Of a stretch of 31,407 bases of DNA, positions 1 through 7,433 are shown piece by piece. Made by a program: the position numbers and the translations under genes. Source of the DNA: Rheinheimera sp. Lineage in GTDB: Bacteria > Pseudomonadota > Gammaproteobacteria > Enterobacterales > Alteromonadaceae. The notes under the pieces were generated by a model. It was given only the letters and a program-made list of their open reading frames with translations. It was not told where the DNA came from and did not search any database. The stretch is from assembly GCA_003482455.1 (NCBI GenBank), contig DMYW01000064.1, forward strand, positions 1-31,407. Reading direction: 5' to 3'. Position 1 is the first letter of the stretch. Each line of letters begins with the position of its first letter.

Positions 1-311
1 TGGCTTTTTTTATGGCCAGAAATTGGGGTATTGCCAACTTGCGCCCACATGCATTGGCATAGACAGGATGCTTTTATAGGCTGCCAGTTGCTGCATCGTC
101 ACCATCTAGTTAGCCCTATTTCAAACATCGGTAATAGCTTCTGCTGTCGGCTCTGCATCCTTTTCACGGGTGTTTGTTGGGTTGGCGGAGTGGTCACAGC
201 ACAGCATGTTTTGGTTGCAGGCAGTAAGCAGGTATTGTTGCTCTAGTGAACGCTCAGGTGCTATGCGCAGCGCGACTAAGCTGCTGAATTGATTATTGTG
301 GTGACAGCAAC
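1..311. other. Stretch without a supported gene
   Basis: No convincing gene is visible. Short open frames exist on both strands, but they are rich in Cys, His and Trp, lack a good ribosome binding site, and read like random translation. The first bases contain TGGC and GGCCA flanking a T-run, which might be the remnant of a terminator for something left of the window. The only clear element lies just to the right, the terminator of the minus-strand exoprotein gene. Confidence 0.5.
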
Positions 312-334
312 AAAAAAGCCCGCACGTTGCGGGC
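312..334 (-). terminator. Rho-independent terminator after the choice-of-anchor A gene
   Basis: Arms GCCCGCA (318-324) and TGCGGGC (328-334) form a 7-bp stem with a 3-nt loop. On the minus strand the stem is followed directly by six T residues (312-317). It lies 22 bp past the stop codon at 356. Confidence 0.9.
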
Positions 335-355
335 TTCAATGGATGGCGGCAGCGC

Positions 356-1402
356 TTAAGCAAATGCGACAGCAGTGGCTTGCGAGCGGCGACGCAACAT
401 GATTAGCAATGGTAAGAACAGCAACAACCAGACTGGCGGGGCATTGACCGTCGGTGTGGTTGTTGGGACGTTTAACGCATTCCAGTTGACTTGTTGGTCA
501 CCAGACCATGATTTTGCCATCACTTGACCCCAGATCACCCCACCTTTGGCAGAGATGGCTGCAGTTGGAGCCAAAATCGAACCGTAGATCGATGAGTCAA
601 TGCGCAAATCATTGATACCATTGAAGTTAAAGAGAATGTGGCTATCCATTACTGTATGGCCGCTATTGGTAGAATTGTTACCAACTTGGTATGTCGTTTG
701 CGTCAGTTGGAAGCAACTTTTATCACCTGAACTGCATTTTGCGTTCGCAGTCCATGAATCATCTACACTACCGTTTGGATTAGTCATATTAAAGACGATT
801 AACGCATCACTGCTGATATTGGCGTTGTTCACTTTAATGGTATGGAAGCTATTTAAATCATCTTGTGTCACGTTAAACACGTAGACATTATTTGGATTGG
901 CAATAGCAGGCGTGAAGGTCAACACCTTGTTCAGATTGTCGCGATTTGTAGCAACTGGTGTTGTCATAGCGGCCAAGGTTGAAGAGAGTTGCTCTAGTTG
1001 ACTAAAGGCCGTATTAAAATTGACTGAACTGGTTTGTTGTTGCACTGTGCCGCCAATGCCGCCACCACTATTGGTTAAGGTGCCACCATAGACCAGCTTG
1101 CCATTGGTTTGTTGACCGTTGTACACGTTTAACCAGCCGCTACCTGATTTTTGGACGTTCCCTGCGACTGTGACAGTTGCTGCATTACCATTGCTGGTGA
1201 TATGTCCAAAATCATAACCACCATTGATGATTAAATTGCCGCCGATAGCCGCTGAGCCTTCTGTGTCAGCTGTTGTTGCGGAAAAGTTGCCTTTCACAAA
1301 CATGTTGTAGTTAGCAGCCTGACCCAAACTGATGCTACCTGCATGTGCATAGCTCATCGCCAAAGACAGCACGGTTACTGCATATTTCAACCAATGTTTC
1401 AT
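356..1402 (-). CDS. Choice-of-anchor A family exported protein with PEP-CTERM-like tail
   Basis: A 348-aa secreted protein. The frame is open to 1453, but I start at the ATG at 1402: it has AAAGGT about 8 nt upstream and opens a clean signal peptide (MKHWLKYAVTVLSLAMSYAHA, cleavage near residue 21). The mature part begins with a beta-rich Gly/Asn/Thr segment (NYNMFVKGNFSA, GSAAIGGNL) and ends in a repeat-like region (DSSIYGSILAPTAAI, GGVIWGQVMAKSW), as in the choice-of-anchor A family. Proteins of that family carry varied surface-anchoring tails. The tail here is a Thr/Pro linker, NAPPVWLLLFLPLLIML, an RRR cluster and then nine more residues. It resembles a PEP-CTERM/exosortase signal but has APP in place of PEP and an unusual extension after the arginines. 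The role is unknown, probably a surface or biofilm-associated protein. Neighbour: the PrsT-type gene upstream on the same strand, 210 bp away. Confidence 0.8.
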   Translation of the reverse strand: MKHWLKYAVTVLSLAMSYAHAGSISLGQAANYNMFVKGNFSATTADTEGSAAIGGNLIINGGYDFGHITSNGNAATVTVAGNVQKSGSGWLNVYNGQQTNGKLVYGGTLTNSGGGIGGTVQQQTSSVNFNTAFSQLEQLSSTLAAMTTPVATNRDNLNKVLTFTPAIANPNNVYVFNVTQDDLNSFHTIKVNNANISSDALIVFNMTNPNGSVDDSWTANAKCSSGDKSCFQLTQTTYQVGNNSTNSGHTVMDSHILFNFNGINDLRIDSSIYGSILAPTAAISAKGGVIWGQVMAKSWSGDQQVNWNALNVPTTTPTVNAPPVWLLLFLPLLIMLRRRSQATAVAFA

Positions 1403-1612
1403 GGAATGACCTTTAATAAATCGTTCAAAATTACGCCAATGATACCGGCTCATTGCTTTAATGACAACGCTGTCTTACGTAAATATTCTAATTAAACGCC
1501 GCGATAAACAAACTGTATGAAATTTGCCATATAATTCAATGTGTTGCATTTCCTCTATGTGCAACTATGTTAGCTGTAACATGCAGCACATCAGCACTTC
1601 ATTGTGTACAGG

Positions 1613-4378
1613 CTATTTGCTTAGTAGTTTTTGCAATAAACGCTTTTCATCATCGTTTAGAGTTGCTGTCTTTAAGCGATGTAAGATGGTTTGGGCCTCG
1701 CTTGCCCGATTTAGGCGTTGCAGCGCATCCGCTATGTGCAGCTGCAATAAGCTCGACTCTGGTTGTCGAATTTCGGCATTGCGTAAGATACCAAGGCCAG
1801 ATTCCGCCGCATCGGTTAACACCAACGCATAACCATAAGTATCTAAAATATCAGGCTGTTCAGGCATCAACTCGTGGGCTTTTTTGGCATACACAACAGC
1901 TTTTGTGGCGTTGTCTGGTAACAACAAAGCTGCCAAGTTATTCAGAAGTACAGGTTGACTGTCGAGCAGTGGACTTTGTTGATAAACCTCAATAGCTGAG
2001 CCTGTGAGGCCTGCTTTTTGCAGTTGCTCGGCCAATAACAAAGTGCCACTCAGATCATTAGGATGCTGTTTCACCCAGTCACCCAACGCGTGTGTCACAT
2101 AGCTCGAGTCGGACTGTTTAGCTTGCAGCAAAGGTAAAAGATGCTCGATGGCGCCGCTTTGCTGATACATGGATTCAAATAATGTGGCGGCGGCGTCGCG
2201 TTGGTTGTCAGCCAATAACAAATGAGCTTTTAGTTCGGTGATAGCTGGGTTTCTGCCTTGCTGTTGTTCTAACTTACTGATTTTTTGCAGTCCAAGTTTA
2301 GGCTGCCCTGTTGCCAGTGACAGTCGCGCTTCTAACATCGCGACTTGTGGTTGTTGCTCATTAAACTGCTTCAGGCGAGTCAACGTTTTGTCTAGGCCTG
2401 TCGAGTCTTGGTTGTCGAGCTGCAAACTAGCCAGAGCAACCAGCTGTTGCGGTGCGTCGTACCACAAACCATACAAAATATCGGTGTTGTGTCGCACCGC
2501 GTCTTGATCATGCTTTTGCAGATGTACACGCGCTTTAGCAAAGTACAACTCAGGGCGGATATCTAATTGAATCGTCAGTGCCTCCGCGAGCTCACTGGCT
2601 TTCTCTGTTTGCATAGTTTGCACATACAGTTCGAGTAGCGCTAAGCGAGCTGGCGCCAGCTTGGGATCATCACCTGCTAGCTTTTCAAGATATTCAATAG
2701 CTTGTTGCGGCTGTTTTAATCGAATGGCGGCATCTGCGAGCAGTTGCAGCACTAAAGTGTCGTCAGGCGTCTTGGCCAAGACCTGCTGATAATAACCACT
2801 GGCTTGTTGCCAATCATTCTGTTGCAAGGCCAATGACGCAAGGGATAACAGAGCTGGTTTATAGTGCGGATCGAGTGTTAGCACTTGCTGATAGAATTGC
2901 TTGGCCAGCGCCGCGTCTGCCGATTTAGCCGCCACGTCACCAGCAAACTGAAACACTTCGACTTTATCTGGGCTTAGTTGCAGCAATGCTTGGGCCGTGA
3001 TTTGAGCATCGTTCAGTTGTTGGTTTTCAAGCTGCAAGTAGCCGAGCACCAGTTGATCGGCCACTTCATTTGCTTTGTCTTGCTTTTGCAGCAGCGCCCG
3101 AGCCTTATCGGATTGACCGGCACGGAGCAACGCTTGCAGATACGCTTTTTGGACATCGGCTTGTTGCGGGAATTGTTGATAAGTCGACGCTAAGATGCTG
3201 ACTTCTGATTTAACGTCTTGTTGCGCTCGAGCCACAGCAGCGGCGATGAGCTGCAAACTAAAGTCGTTGGGATTTAGCTGGATGGCTTGGTGTATTTGTT
3301 TTTCAGCGCCGCGGTAGTCTTGTAACTGCAGATAGCTTTGCGCTAACAGTTGGCTTGCTTGCACATTCGCCGGATAAAGTTGCTGGTAACGTGTCAATTT
3401 GGTCACGGTTTGTTCGAACCGGCCATCGCTGAAATCTAATACAGCAGTGAGCATCAACACGTCTTCACTGTCACGTTGTTCGGTTGTTAGGGTGGCCAAT
3501 TGTTGTTGAATTTGCTTCAACATCCGTGATTGCGCGCGATCATCACCAAGTTGTCCCAAAATCGACGCATGGATCAGTTGGCCATATGGATTATTCGGGT
3601 TTTGGTCGCGGAACTTGGATACTAATTCCAAAGCTTTGGCTGCGTCACCTTGCTGCAGCAGCAGCTGTGCATTGCCTAGCAATGCTGCGGCGTCATTTGG
3701 ATCTTTTTGCAGCAAGGCACTGTAGATTTGCGTCGCTTTTGCTGGCTGATTTTGGCTGAGTGCTAGTCGGGCTTGCAGGTAACTGGCCCGGGTTGCAAAA
3801 GGCGAATCCGTCGTTACATGATCGAGGCTAGTTTGACTCGCGGCATACGCTTGTTGTCGAAATTGCAGCTCCGCTAATTCGTACCACGCTTCGGATGCCA
3901 ATGGTTCGTTGAGTGGCTGCTGGACTAATTGCTGATAAGTTTTTAAAGCGTCGTCGTAGTGGAATCCGGTTTTCTGGTAGCCTGCCTGGATCAAAAGGTA
4001 GTCTGGTTTTTGTTGTAGTTGTGGATACCCAGCTAGCAATAAACGGGTTTCATCGACCTTTTGTTGGGCAAGTAAGGCGCGCCCTAACAGATAAACCACG
4101 GGCTCTACGGCTGCACCGCCTGCTAACGCGAGTTGTAGCTCTTTTTCCGCACTAGCCCACTGGCCGTCTTGCAACAGCACCTGACCCAGCAACAAGCGGG
4201 CTGGTAGAAATTGGTCGTCTTGTTGCAAACTATTTTTCAGTTCGAGTTCGGCTTTTTTGAATTCTTTTTGTTGTTGAAACTGCAGGGCTCGTTCATAAAA
4301 TGCCGCGGCAGAATCTTTTGACAGCGCTGTCGTTGGGAAAGTTAAGGCGCAACAGATAACTAAATGTTTAAGTTTCAT
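1613..4378 (-). CDS. prsT: PrsT-type TPR-repeat protein (PEP-CTERM system associated)
   Basis: A 921-aa exported protein built almost wholly from tetratricopeptide repeats (roughly twenty units from about residue 25 to the end), very rich in Gln, Leu and Ala. The length and the C-terminal pattern (VLLNNLAALLLPDN, AHELMPEQPDILDTYGYAL) fit the PEP-CTERM-system TPR protein family PrsT, whose members are usually near 900 aa and sit with exosortase/exopolysaccharide loci. The N-terminus MKLKHLVICCALTFPTTALS looks like a signal peptide, but the two Cys at residues 9-10 do not make a normal lipobox (LVIC), so I predict a soluble periplasmic protein rather than a lipoprotein. The likely role is a scaffold in export or assembly of surface polymer or sorted proteins. 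No exosortase or EPS gene lies in the window. Other long TPR proteins would look similar, so the symbol is tentative. Confidence 0.7.
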   Translation of the reverse strand: MKLKHLVICCALTFPTTALSKDSAAAFYERALQFQQQKEFKKAELELKNSLQQDDQFLPARLLLGQVLLQDGQWASAEKELQLALAGGAAVEPVVYLLGRALLAQQKVDETRLLLAGYPQLQQKPDYLLIQAGYQKTGFHYDDALKTYQQLVQQPLNEPLASEAWYELAELQFRQQAYAASQTSLDHVTTDSPFATRASYLQARLALSQNQPAKATQIYSALLQKDPNDAAALLGNAQLLLQQGDAAKALELVSKFRDQNPNNPYGQLIHASILGQLGDDRAQSRMLKQIQQQLATLTTEQRDSEDVLMLTAVLDFSDGRFEQTVTKLTRYQQLYPANVQASQLLAQSYLQLQDYRGAEKQIHQAIQLNPNDFSLQLIAAAVARAQQDVKSEVSILASTYQQFPQQADVQKAYLQALLRAGQSDKARALLQKQDKANEVADQLVLGYLQLENQQLNDAQITAQALLQLSPDKVEVFQFAGDVAAKSADAALAKQFYQQVLTLDPHYKPALLSLASLALQQNDWQQASGYYQQVLAKTPDDTLVLQLLADAAIRLKQPQQAIEYLEKLAGDDPKLAPARLALLELYVQTMQTEKASELAEALTIQLDIRPELYFAKARVHLQKHDQDAVRHNTDILYGLWYDAPQQLVALASLQLDNQDSTGLDKTLTRLKQFNEQQPQVAMLEARLSLATGQPKLGLQKISKLEQQQGRNPAITELKAHLLLADNQRDAAATLFESMYQQSGAIEHLLPLLQAKQSDSSYVTHALGDWVKQHPNDLSGTLLLAEQLQKAGLTGSAIEVYQQSPLLDSQPVLLNNLAALLLPDNATKAVVYAKKAHELMPEQPDILDTYGYALVLTDAAESGLGILRNAEIRQPESSLLQLHIADALQRLNRASEAQTILHRLKTATLNDDEKRLLQKLLSK

Positions 4379-4455
4379 AGACGATCTCAGCTTGGATGAC
4401 GCGGTCGATTAAATGAACTGCGCAATGAAGCGCAACCCTTCGAGGAGTTTATCAG

Positions 4456-4716
4456 ATGCAAGTGCAACATTTACCAGAGCAACAACAGTTTGTCATGGAG
4501 AATCAAACTGAGCAGGCGATTTTACAGTATCGGTTAGGTCACGGGCCCCAGGGGGCTTGGGTCGACTTCTACCATACCTTTGTGCCGCCGTCGTTACGTG
4601 GCCAAGGAGTTGCCGCACAGCTGACAATTGCTGGTTTGGCGTGGGCGCAGCAGCAACACTTACAGGTGATCGCGAGCTGTAGTTATGTCGCGCGGCATCT
4701 AGCTTCGACGAGTTGA
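4456..4716 (+). CDS. Small GNAT family N-acetyltransferase
   Basis: An 86-aa protein of the short GNAT class (YjdJ/COG2388-like). It shows the acetyl-CoA pyrophosphate-binding segment PSLRGQGVAAQLTIAGLAWA (about residues 45-64), with the R-G-Q-G-V-A core of motif A, preceded by the strand WVDFYHTFV. The C-terminal CSYVARHL matches the usual family ending, in which a cysteine and a Tyr lie near the acetyl-CoA thiol. The start is ATG 4456 with GAGGAG (4442-4447) upstream. The substrate is unknown; proteins of this class are thought to acetylate small molecules or protein amines. It is divergent from the PrsT-type gene (77 bp between starts) and ends just before the transporter operon, separated by the palindromic operator candidate, so it is probably a separate unit or is read through into that operon. 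Confidence 0.85.
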   Translation: MQVQHLPEQQQFVMENQTEQAILQYRLGHGPQGAWVDFYHTFVPPSLRGQGVAAQLTIAGLAWAQQQHLQVIASCSYVARHLASTS

Positions 4717-4721
4717 TTGAA

Positions 4722-4735
4722 ATTTGTATACAAAT
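4722..4735. promoter_or_regulatory. Perfect 14-bp palindrome, candidate GntR-family operator
   Basis: ATTTGTATACAAAT is its own reverse complement and lies 42 bp before the transporter start codon. The core GTATAC inside TTGTATACAA fits the GT-N-AC pattern known for FCD-type GntR regulators. The regulator encoded at 5937 is the obvious candidate to bind it. Confidence 0.6.
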
Positions 4736-4740
4736 ATTAT

Positions 4741-4752
4741 ATTTGTATACGT
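4741..4752. promoter_or_regulatory. Second, imperfect copy of the GntR operator candidate
   Basis: ATTTGTATACGT repeats the first ten bases of the 14-bp palindrome exactly, with centre-to-centre distance 19 bp (4728.5 to 4747.5). The right half is degenerate. Two copies close to two helical turns apart would suit cooperative binding over the promoter of the transporter-regulator operon. Confidence 0.45.
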
Positions 4753-4776
4753 AATAAACTCGAAAATAAGGTAGCT

Positions 4777-5928
4777 ATGATGCGTGTGCAGGTGATCGTC
4801 GCTGGATTTGTTGCAGTGTTGGTGGGGTTTGCCAGTTCAGTAGCTATCGTACTTCAAGCCGCCACGGCTGCGGGTGCAACCGCGTCGCAGATGACCAGTT
4901 GGGTCAGTGTGTTGGGTTTTGTGATGGGGATCACCTGTCTGGGGTTTTCCTGGTATTACAAAGCGCCTGTGCTGACCGCTTGGTCGACCCCCGGCGCCGC
5001 GTTACTGGCGACGGCGTTGAGTGGGCATAGCATGGCGCAGGCGGTTGGTGTCTTCATGTTTAGTGGCTTACTCACGTTACTGTTAGGCTTAAGTGGCTGG
5101 TTCGATCGCCTCAGCAAATGGTTGCCGCTGCCACTAGCCCAAGCAATGCTAGCTGGGGTGTTGCTGCAGTTTGGCTTGCAGCTGTTTAAAGTTGCACCGG
5201 ATGACCCCCTGTTGTTGGCCTTAGCCTTAGTGCTGTTTGTCGTTGGACGGCTGCGTTGGCCACGTTACAACATCCCGTTGATTTTGTTGGCCAGCTGTCT
5301 CTGGTGCGCTTGGTCTGGGCAATTACAAGTACAGCAATTAAGTTGGCAATGGCCTGCCTGGCATTGGGTGACGCCGGAATTTTCATGGCAAGCTTGTTTG
5401 GGCATCGGTTTGCCGCTGTTTATTGTGACCATGACGTCGCAGAATTTACCCGGCGTGGCGGTGCTCAAGAGTTACCACTATGAGGTGCCGGTTTCGCCGG
5501 TATTAAATGTCACTGGTGGCTTGATGCTGTTGTTGGCGCCTTTTGGTAATTTTTCGCTGAATTTGGCTGCCATCACTGCGGCAATTTGTGCCGGACCAGA
5601 AGCACACCCAGAAGCCGCCAAACGATACCAAGCTGGCATGGCGGCTGGGATGTTTTATCTGCTGACAGGCTTGGCGGGCGCTAGCATTGTCACCTTGTTT
5701 CTAACCTTTCCACAGACGTTAATTGCGGTGATTGCCGGTCTAGCCTTGGTGGCCACTATCAGCGCAAACTTGAGTGCCGCGACTGCGGAAGGCCCTTATC
5801 GGGATGCTGCAACGTTGACTTTACTGACAACAGCGTCTGGCGTCAGTTTGTTGGGCGTTAGCTCGGCATTTTGGGGGTTGCTGGTGGGGATCTGTACCTT
5901 GTTGTTGCAACGTGTACGACAGGTTTAA
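4777..5928 (+). CDS. BenE family benzoate/H+ symporter-type membrane transporter
   Basis: A 383-aa inner-membrane protein with about 11-12 hydrophobic segments. The opening VIVAGFVAVLVGFASSVAIV, then GITCLGFSWYYKAPVLTAWSTPGAALL and the late motif NFSLNLAAITAAICAGPEAH, are hallmarks of the BenE/YdcO family (aromatic acid or xanthine/uracil-permease-like carriers). The frame is open back to 4717 through a TTG, but that part would run through the palindromic operator. I start at ATG 4777, which has AAGG (4768-4771) just upstream; ATG 4780 is an alternative. The substrate cannot be read from sequence: YdcO-type members are often not tied to benzoate catabolism, and no ben/cat genes are seen here. 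It is co-transcribed with the GntR regulator that begins 8 bp after its stop. Confidence 0.88.
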   Translation: MMRVQVIVAGFVAVLVGFASSVAIVLQAATAAGATASQMTSWVSVLGFVMGITCLGFSWYYKAPVLTAWSTPGAALLATALSGHSMAQAVGVFMFSGLLTLLLGLSGWFDRLSKWLPLPLAQAMLAGVLLQFGLQLFKVAPDDPLLLALALVLFVVGRLRWPRYNIPLILLASCLWCAWSGQLQVQQLSWQWPAWHWVTPEFSWQACLGIGLPLFIVTMTSQNLPGVAVLKSYHYEVPVSPVLNVTGGLMLLLAPFGNFSLNLAAITAAICAGPEAHPEAAKRYQAGMAAGMFYLLTGLAGASIVTLFLTFPQTLIAVIAGLALVATISANLSAATAEGPYRDAATLTLLTTASGVSLLGVSSAFWGLLVGICTLLLQRVRQV

Positions 5929-5936
5929 GTGAAATT

Positions 5937-6590
5937 ATGAAACCCAATCTAGCGGCGCAGATCCGCATCGATATTCAACAGGGCATTTGGTACCCCGCAC
6001 AACCTCTGACGCAACAGCAGTTGGCCGATCATTATCGGGTCAGCCGGATCCCGGTGCGCGACGCAGTACAACAGTTGCTCAGTGAAGGTTGGTTGCTTAG
6101 TCATGGTAAGGCCGGCATTCAGGTGATGCCGCTGACAGAAGCGCAAGCGCGTGAGTTATCGGAGATCCGCTCTGCACTTGAACCCTTGGCGCTGCGTTTG
6201 GCGTTACCGCATCTAACCTTTGCACAACTTGGTACTGCGGAAGATTGGTTGACGCAGTTAGAAGCGCTCGAACAACCGTCAACTTGGCAAGTGGCGAAAC
6301 TCAATAGTGAATTTCACCTCAGTTTGTATCGTGCTTGTGATCGGCCACAATTATTGCAACTGATTGAGCATTTACATGAAAAAGCAGGGATGTATTTGGG
6401 ATTTCAACATCTGCAATTGGCGTACGGCCCGACCAGCCAGCAGCAACATCGAGAGTTATTGCATTTACTAAAACAGCAGAACCATGCGGCGGCTCTGCTG
6501 TTGTTACGTCAGCACATCGAAGAGGCTGGCAGCCAGTTAGCTGGCCACTTACATCAATTAGCGACGACGATGCCAACCAAGACCCAATAA
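5937..6590 (+). CDS. GntR family transcriptional regulator with FCD domain
   Basis: A 217-aa regulator. Residues 1-62 form the GntR winged helix-turn-helix (LTQQQLADHYRVSRIPVRDAV is the recognition region). Residues 70-205 form the FCD effector domain, with potential metal ligands N123, H127, H171 and H193 (NSEFH, QQHREL, RQHIEE); many relatives have Asp where this has Asn123. The start chosen is ATG 5937, because the longer frame to 5871 lies inside the transporter gene. It lies 8 bp downstream of the BenE-type gene, so it most likely controls that gene and itself through the palindrome at 4722-4735. Its last 33 bp overlap the 3' end of the convergent cyclophilin gene. The effector is unknown; FCD regulators often bind small organic acids. 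Confidence 0.88.
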   Translation: MKPNLAAQIRIDIQQGIWYPAQPLTQQQLADHYRVSRIPVRDAVQQLLSEGWLLSHGKAGIQVMPLTEAQARELSEIRSALEPLALRLALPHLTFAQLGTAEDWLTQLEALEQPSTWQVAKLNSEFHLSLYRACDRPQLLQLIEHLHEKAGMYLGFQHLQLAYGPTSQQQHRELLHLLKQQNHAAALLLLRQHIEEAGSQLAGHLHQLATTMPTKTQ

Positions 6591-7322
6591 CAAGAGCGCG
6601 GCAAAGCCGCCAAAGGCACCACCGGCAGTTTCGTTCGAGGTAGGGTTGGTGATCAGCGTGTTTGGTTTGGGATTTAGTGATGCAGCGCTGTTTTGATCGG
6701 TATTGATCACGGTAACACTTTCAATGACCACTAAATTGTCGGCGGTAACCGGTCGATTGGCTTGGGCGTCGGCACTGGTGTAGTTACGCATTGGCACACC
6801 AGGGAAGTTCGAATGGACTCGGCTAGGGAGTTGTGAAATCGCCGTGACGACTTCCATACCTAGCGCATTCACTTGGCCAAATACAGTAAAGCCCCCATTT
6901 TGCAGATCTAAGTTGGCGCTGTTATCGGCTAAGTTGATAAACCATTGGCTGGTTGCACTGTTGGGGTTACCTGATACCTTGGCCATAGCGATGGTGGCTT
7001 TGACATTCGACCACTTAGGTTCGTTTTGGATCGCCGCTTGTTGCGGGATGGCGACGAATGGCGATGCCAGAGCTGGATTGTATTTAAAGCCGCCGCCTTG
7101 CAGCACAAAGCCAGGTTCATTGCGGTGGATAAAGGTACCGTCGTAACTTTTGCTATTCACATAGTTGAGGAAGTTGGCGACAGTAGTGGGGGTGGTTTTA
7201 TCGTACAAATTGATTTCAAAATTGCCTGCCGAGGTTTTCACCAGCACTACTGTGGCTTGGGCTTGGGCGGTAAGAAGCAAGGTGCTGAGAGCGAGGGCGC
7301 AACGCATCCGAGTCATTGTCAT
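6558..7322 (-). CDS. Exported cyclophilin-type peptidyl-prolyl isomerase with GlyGly-CTERM-like tail
   Basis: A 254-aa protein. The start at ATG 7322 is supported by AGGAG about 10 nt upstream; the frame extends to 7391 without a better site. Residues 1-23 are a signal peptide ending AQA. The cyclophilin domain (about 24-200) holds the catalytic pattern FIHRNEPGFVLQGGGF, SQWFINLADN and FTVFGQV. The catalytic Arg and the substrate-pocket Phe and Gln residues are present, so it should be an active proline isomerase. After a polar linker the protein ends in TAGGAFGGFAALLLLGLGW followed by HRRR. This Gly-Gly, hydrophobic helix, Arg cluster matches the GlyGly-CTERM signal processed by rhombosortases. 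The protein is therefore inferred to be moved to the cell surface or secreted. Its last codons overlap the convergent GntR gene by 33 bp. Confidence 0.87.
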   Translation of the reverse strand: MTMTRMRCALALSTLLLTAQAQATVVLVKTSAGNFEINLYDKTTPTTVANFLNYVNSKSYDGTFIHRNEPGFVLQGGGFKYNPALASPFVAIPQQAAIQNEPKWSNVKATIAMAKVSGNPNSATSQWFINLADNSANLDLQNGGFTVFGQVNALGMEVVTAISQLPSRVHSNFPGVPMRNYTSADAQANRPVTADNLVVIESVTVINTDQNSAASLNPKPNTLITNPTSNETAGGAFGGFAALLLLGLGWHRRR

Positions 7323-7405
7323 GGGTATTCTCCTGAAAAAACGCCACCAGCTTAATGCAGAGCTGCTGGCGCTTTCGAGCAGGATTAACACTTTCTAACA
7401 TTATC

Positions 7406-7423
7406 ACTACAGAACTCTGTAGT
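7406..7423 (-). other. Short hairpin after the Sel1 lipoprotein gene
   Basis: Arms ACTACAG (7406-7412) and CTGTAGT (7417-7423) with a 4-nt loop lie 10 bp past the stop at 7434 on the minus strand. No T-run follows, so it is at best a weak terminator or an RNA 3'-end structure. Confidence 0.35.
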
Positions 7424-7433
7424 TCTCAGTAAG

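Noticed and set aside
180..215. tRNA-like start GGCGGAGTGG
   Set aside because: No acceptor-stem partner, T-loop or CCA can be found downstream; resemblance is to a few bases only.
31..363. Open frames of 71 and 80 codons on opposite strands at the left end
   Set aside because: Cys/His/Trp-rich translations without ribosome binding sites; the minus-strand one runs through the terminator of the exoprotein gene and into its stop region.
1500..1545. Sigma-54 type promoter for the choice-of-anchor A gene (TGGCA on the minus strand)
   Set aside because: PEP-CTERM genes can be sigma-54 dependent, but the required GC about 10 bp after the GG is absent.
1613..4378. Repeat DNA or CRISPR-like periodicity suggested by recurring CAG/TTG-rich strings
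   Set aside because: The periodicity comes from Gln/Leu codons in TPR repeats; there are no conserved direct repeats with unique spacers.
4777..6590. Benzoate catabolism locus
   Set aside because: The transporter belongs to the BenE family, but no benzoate or catechol degradation gene is present, so a substrate claim is not supported.
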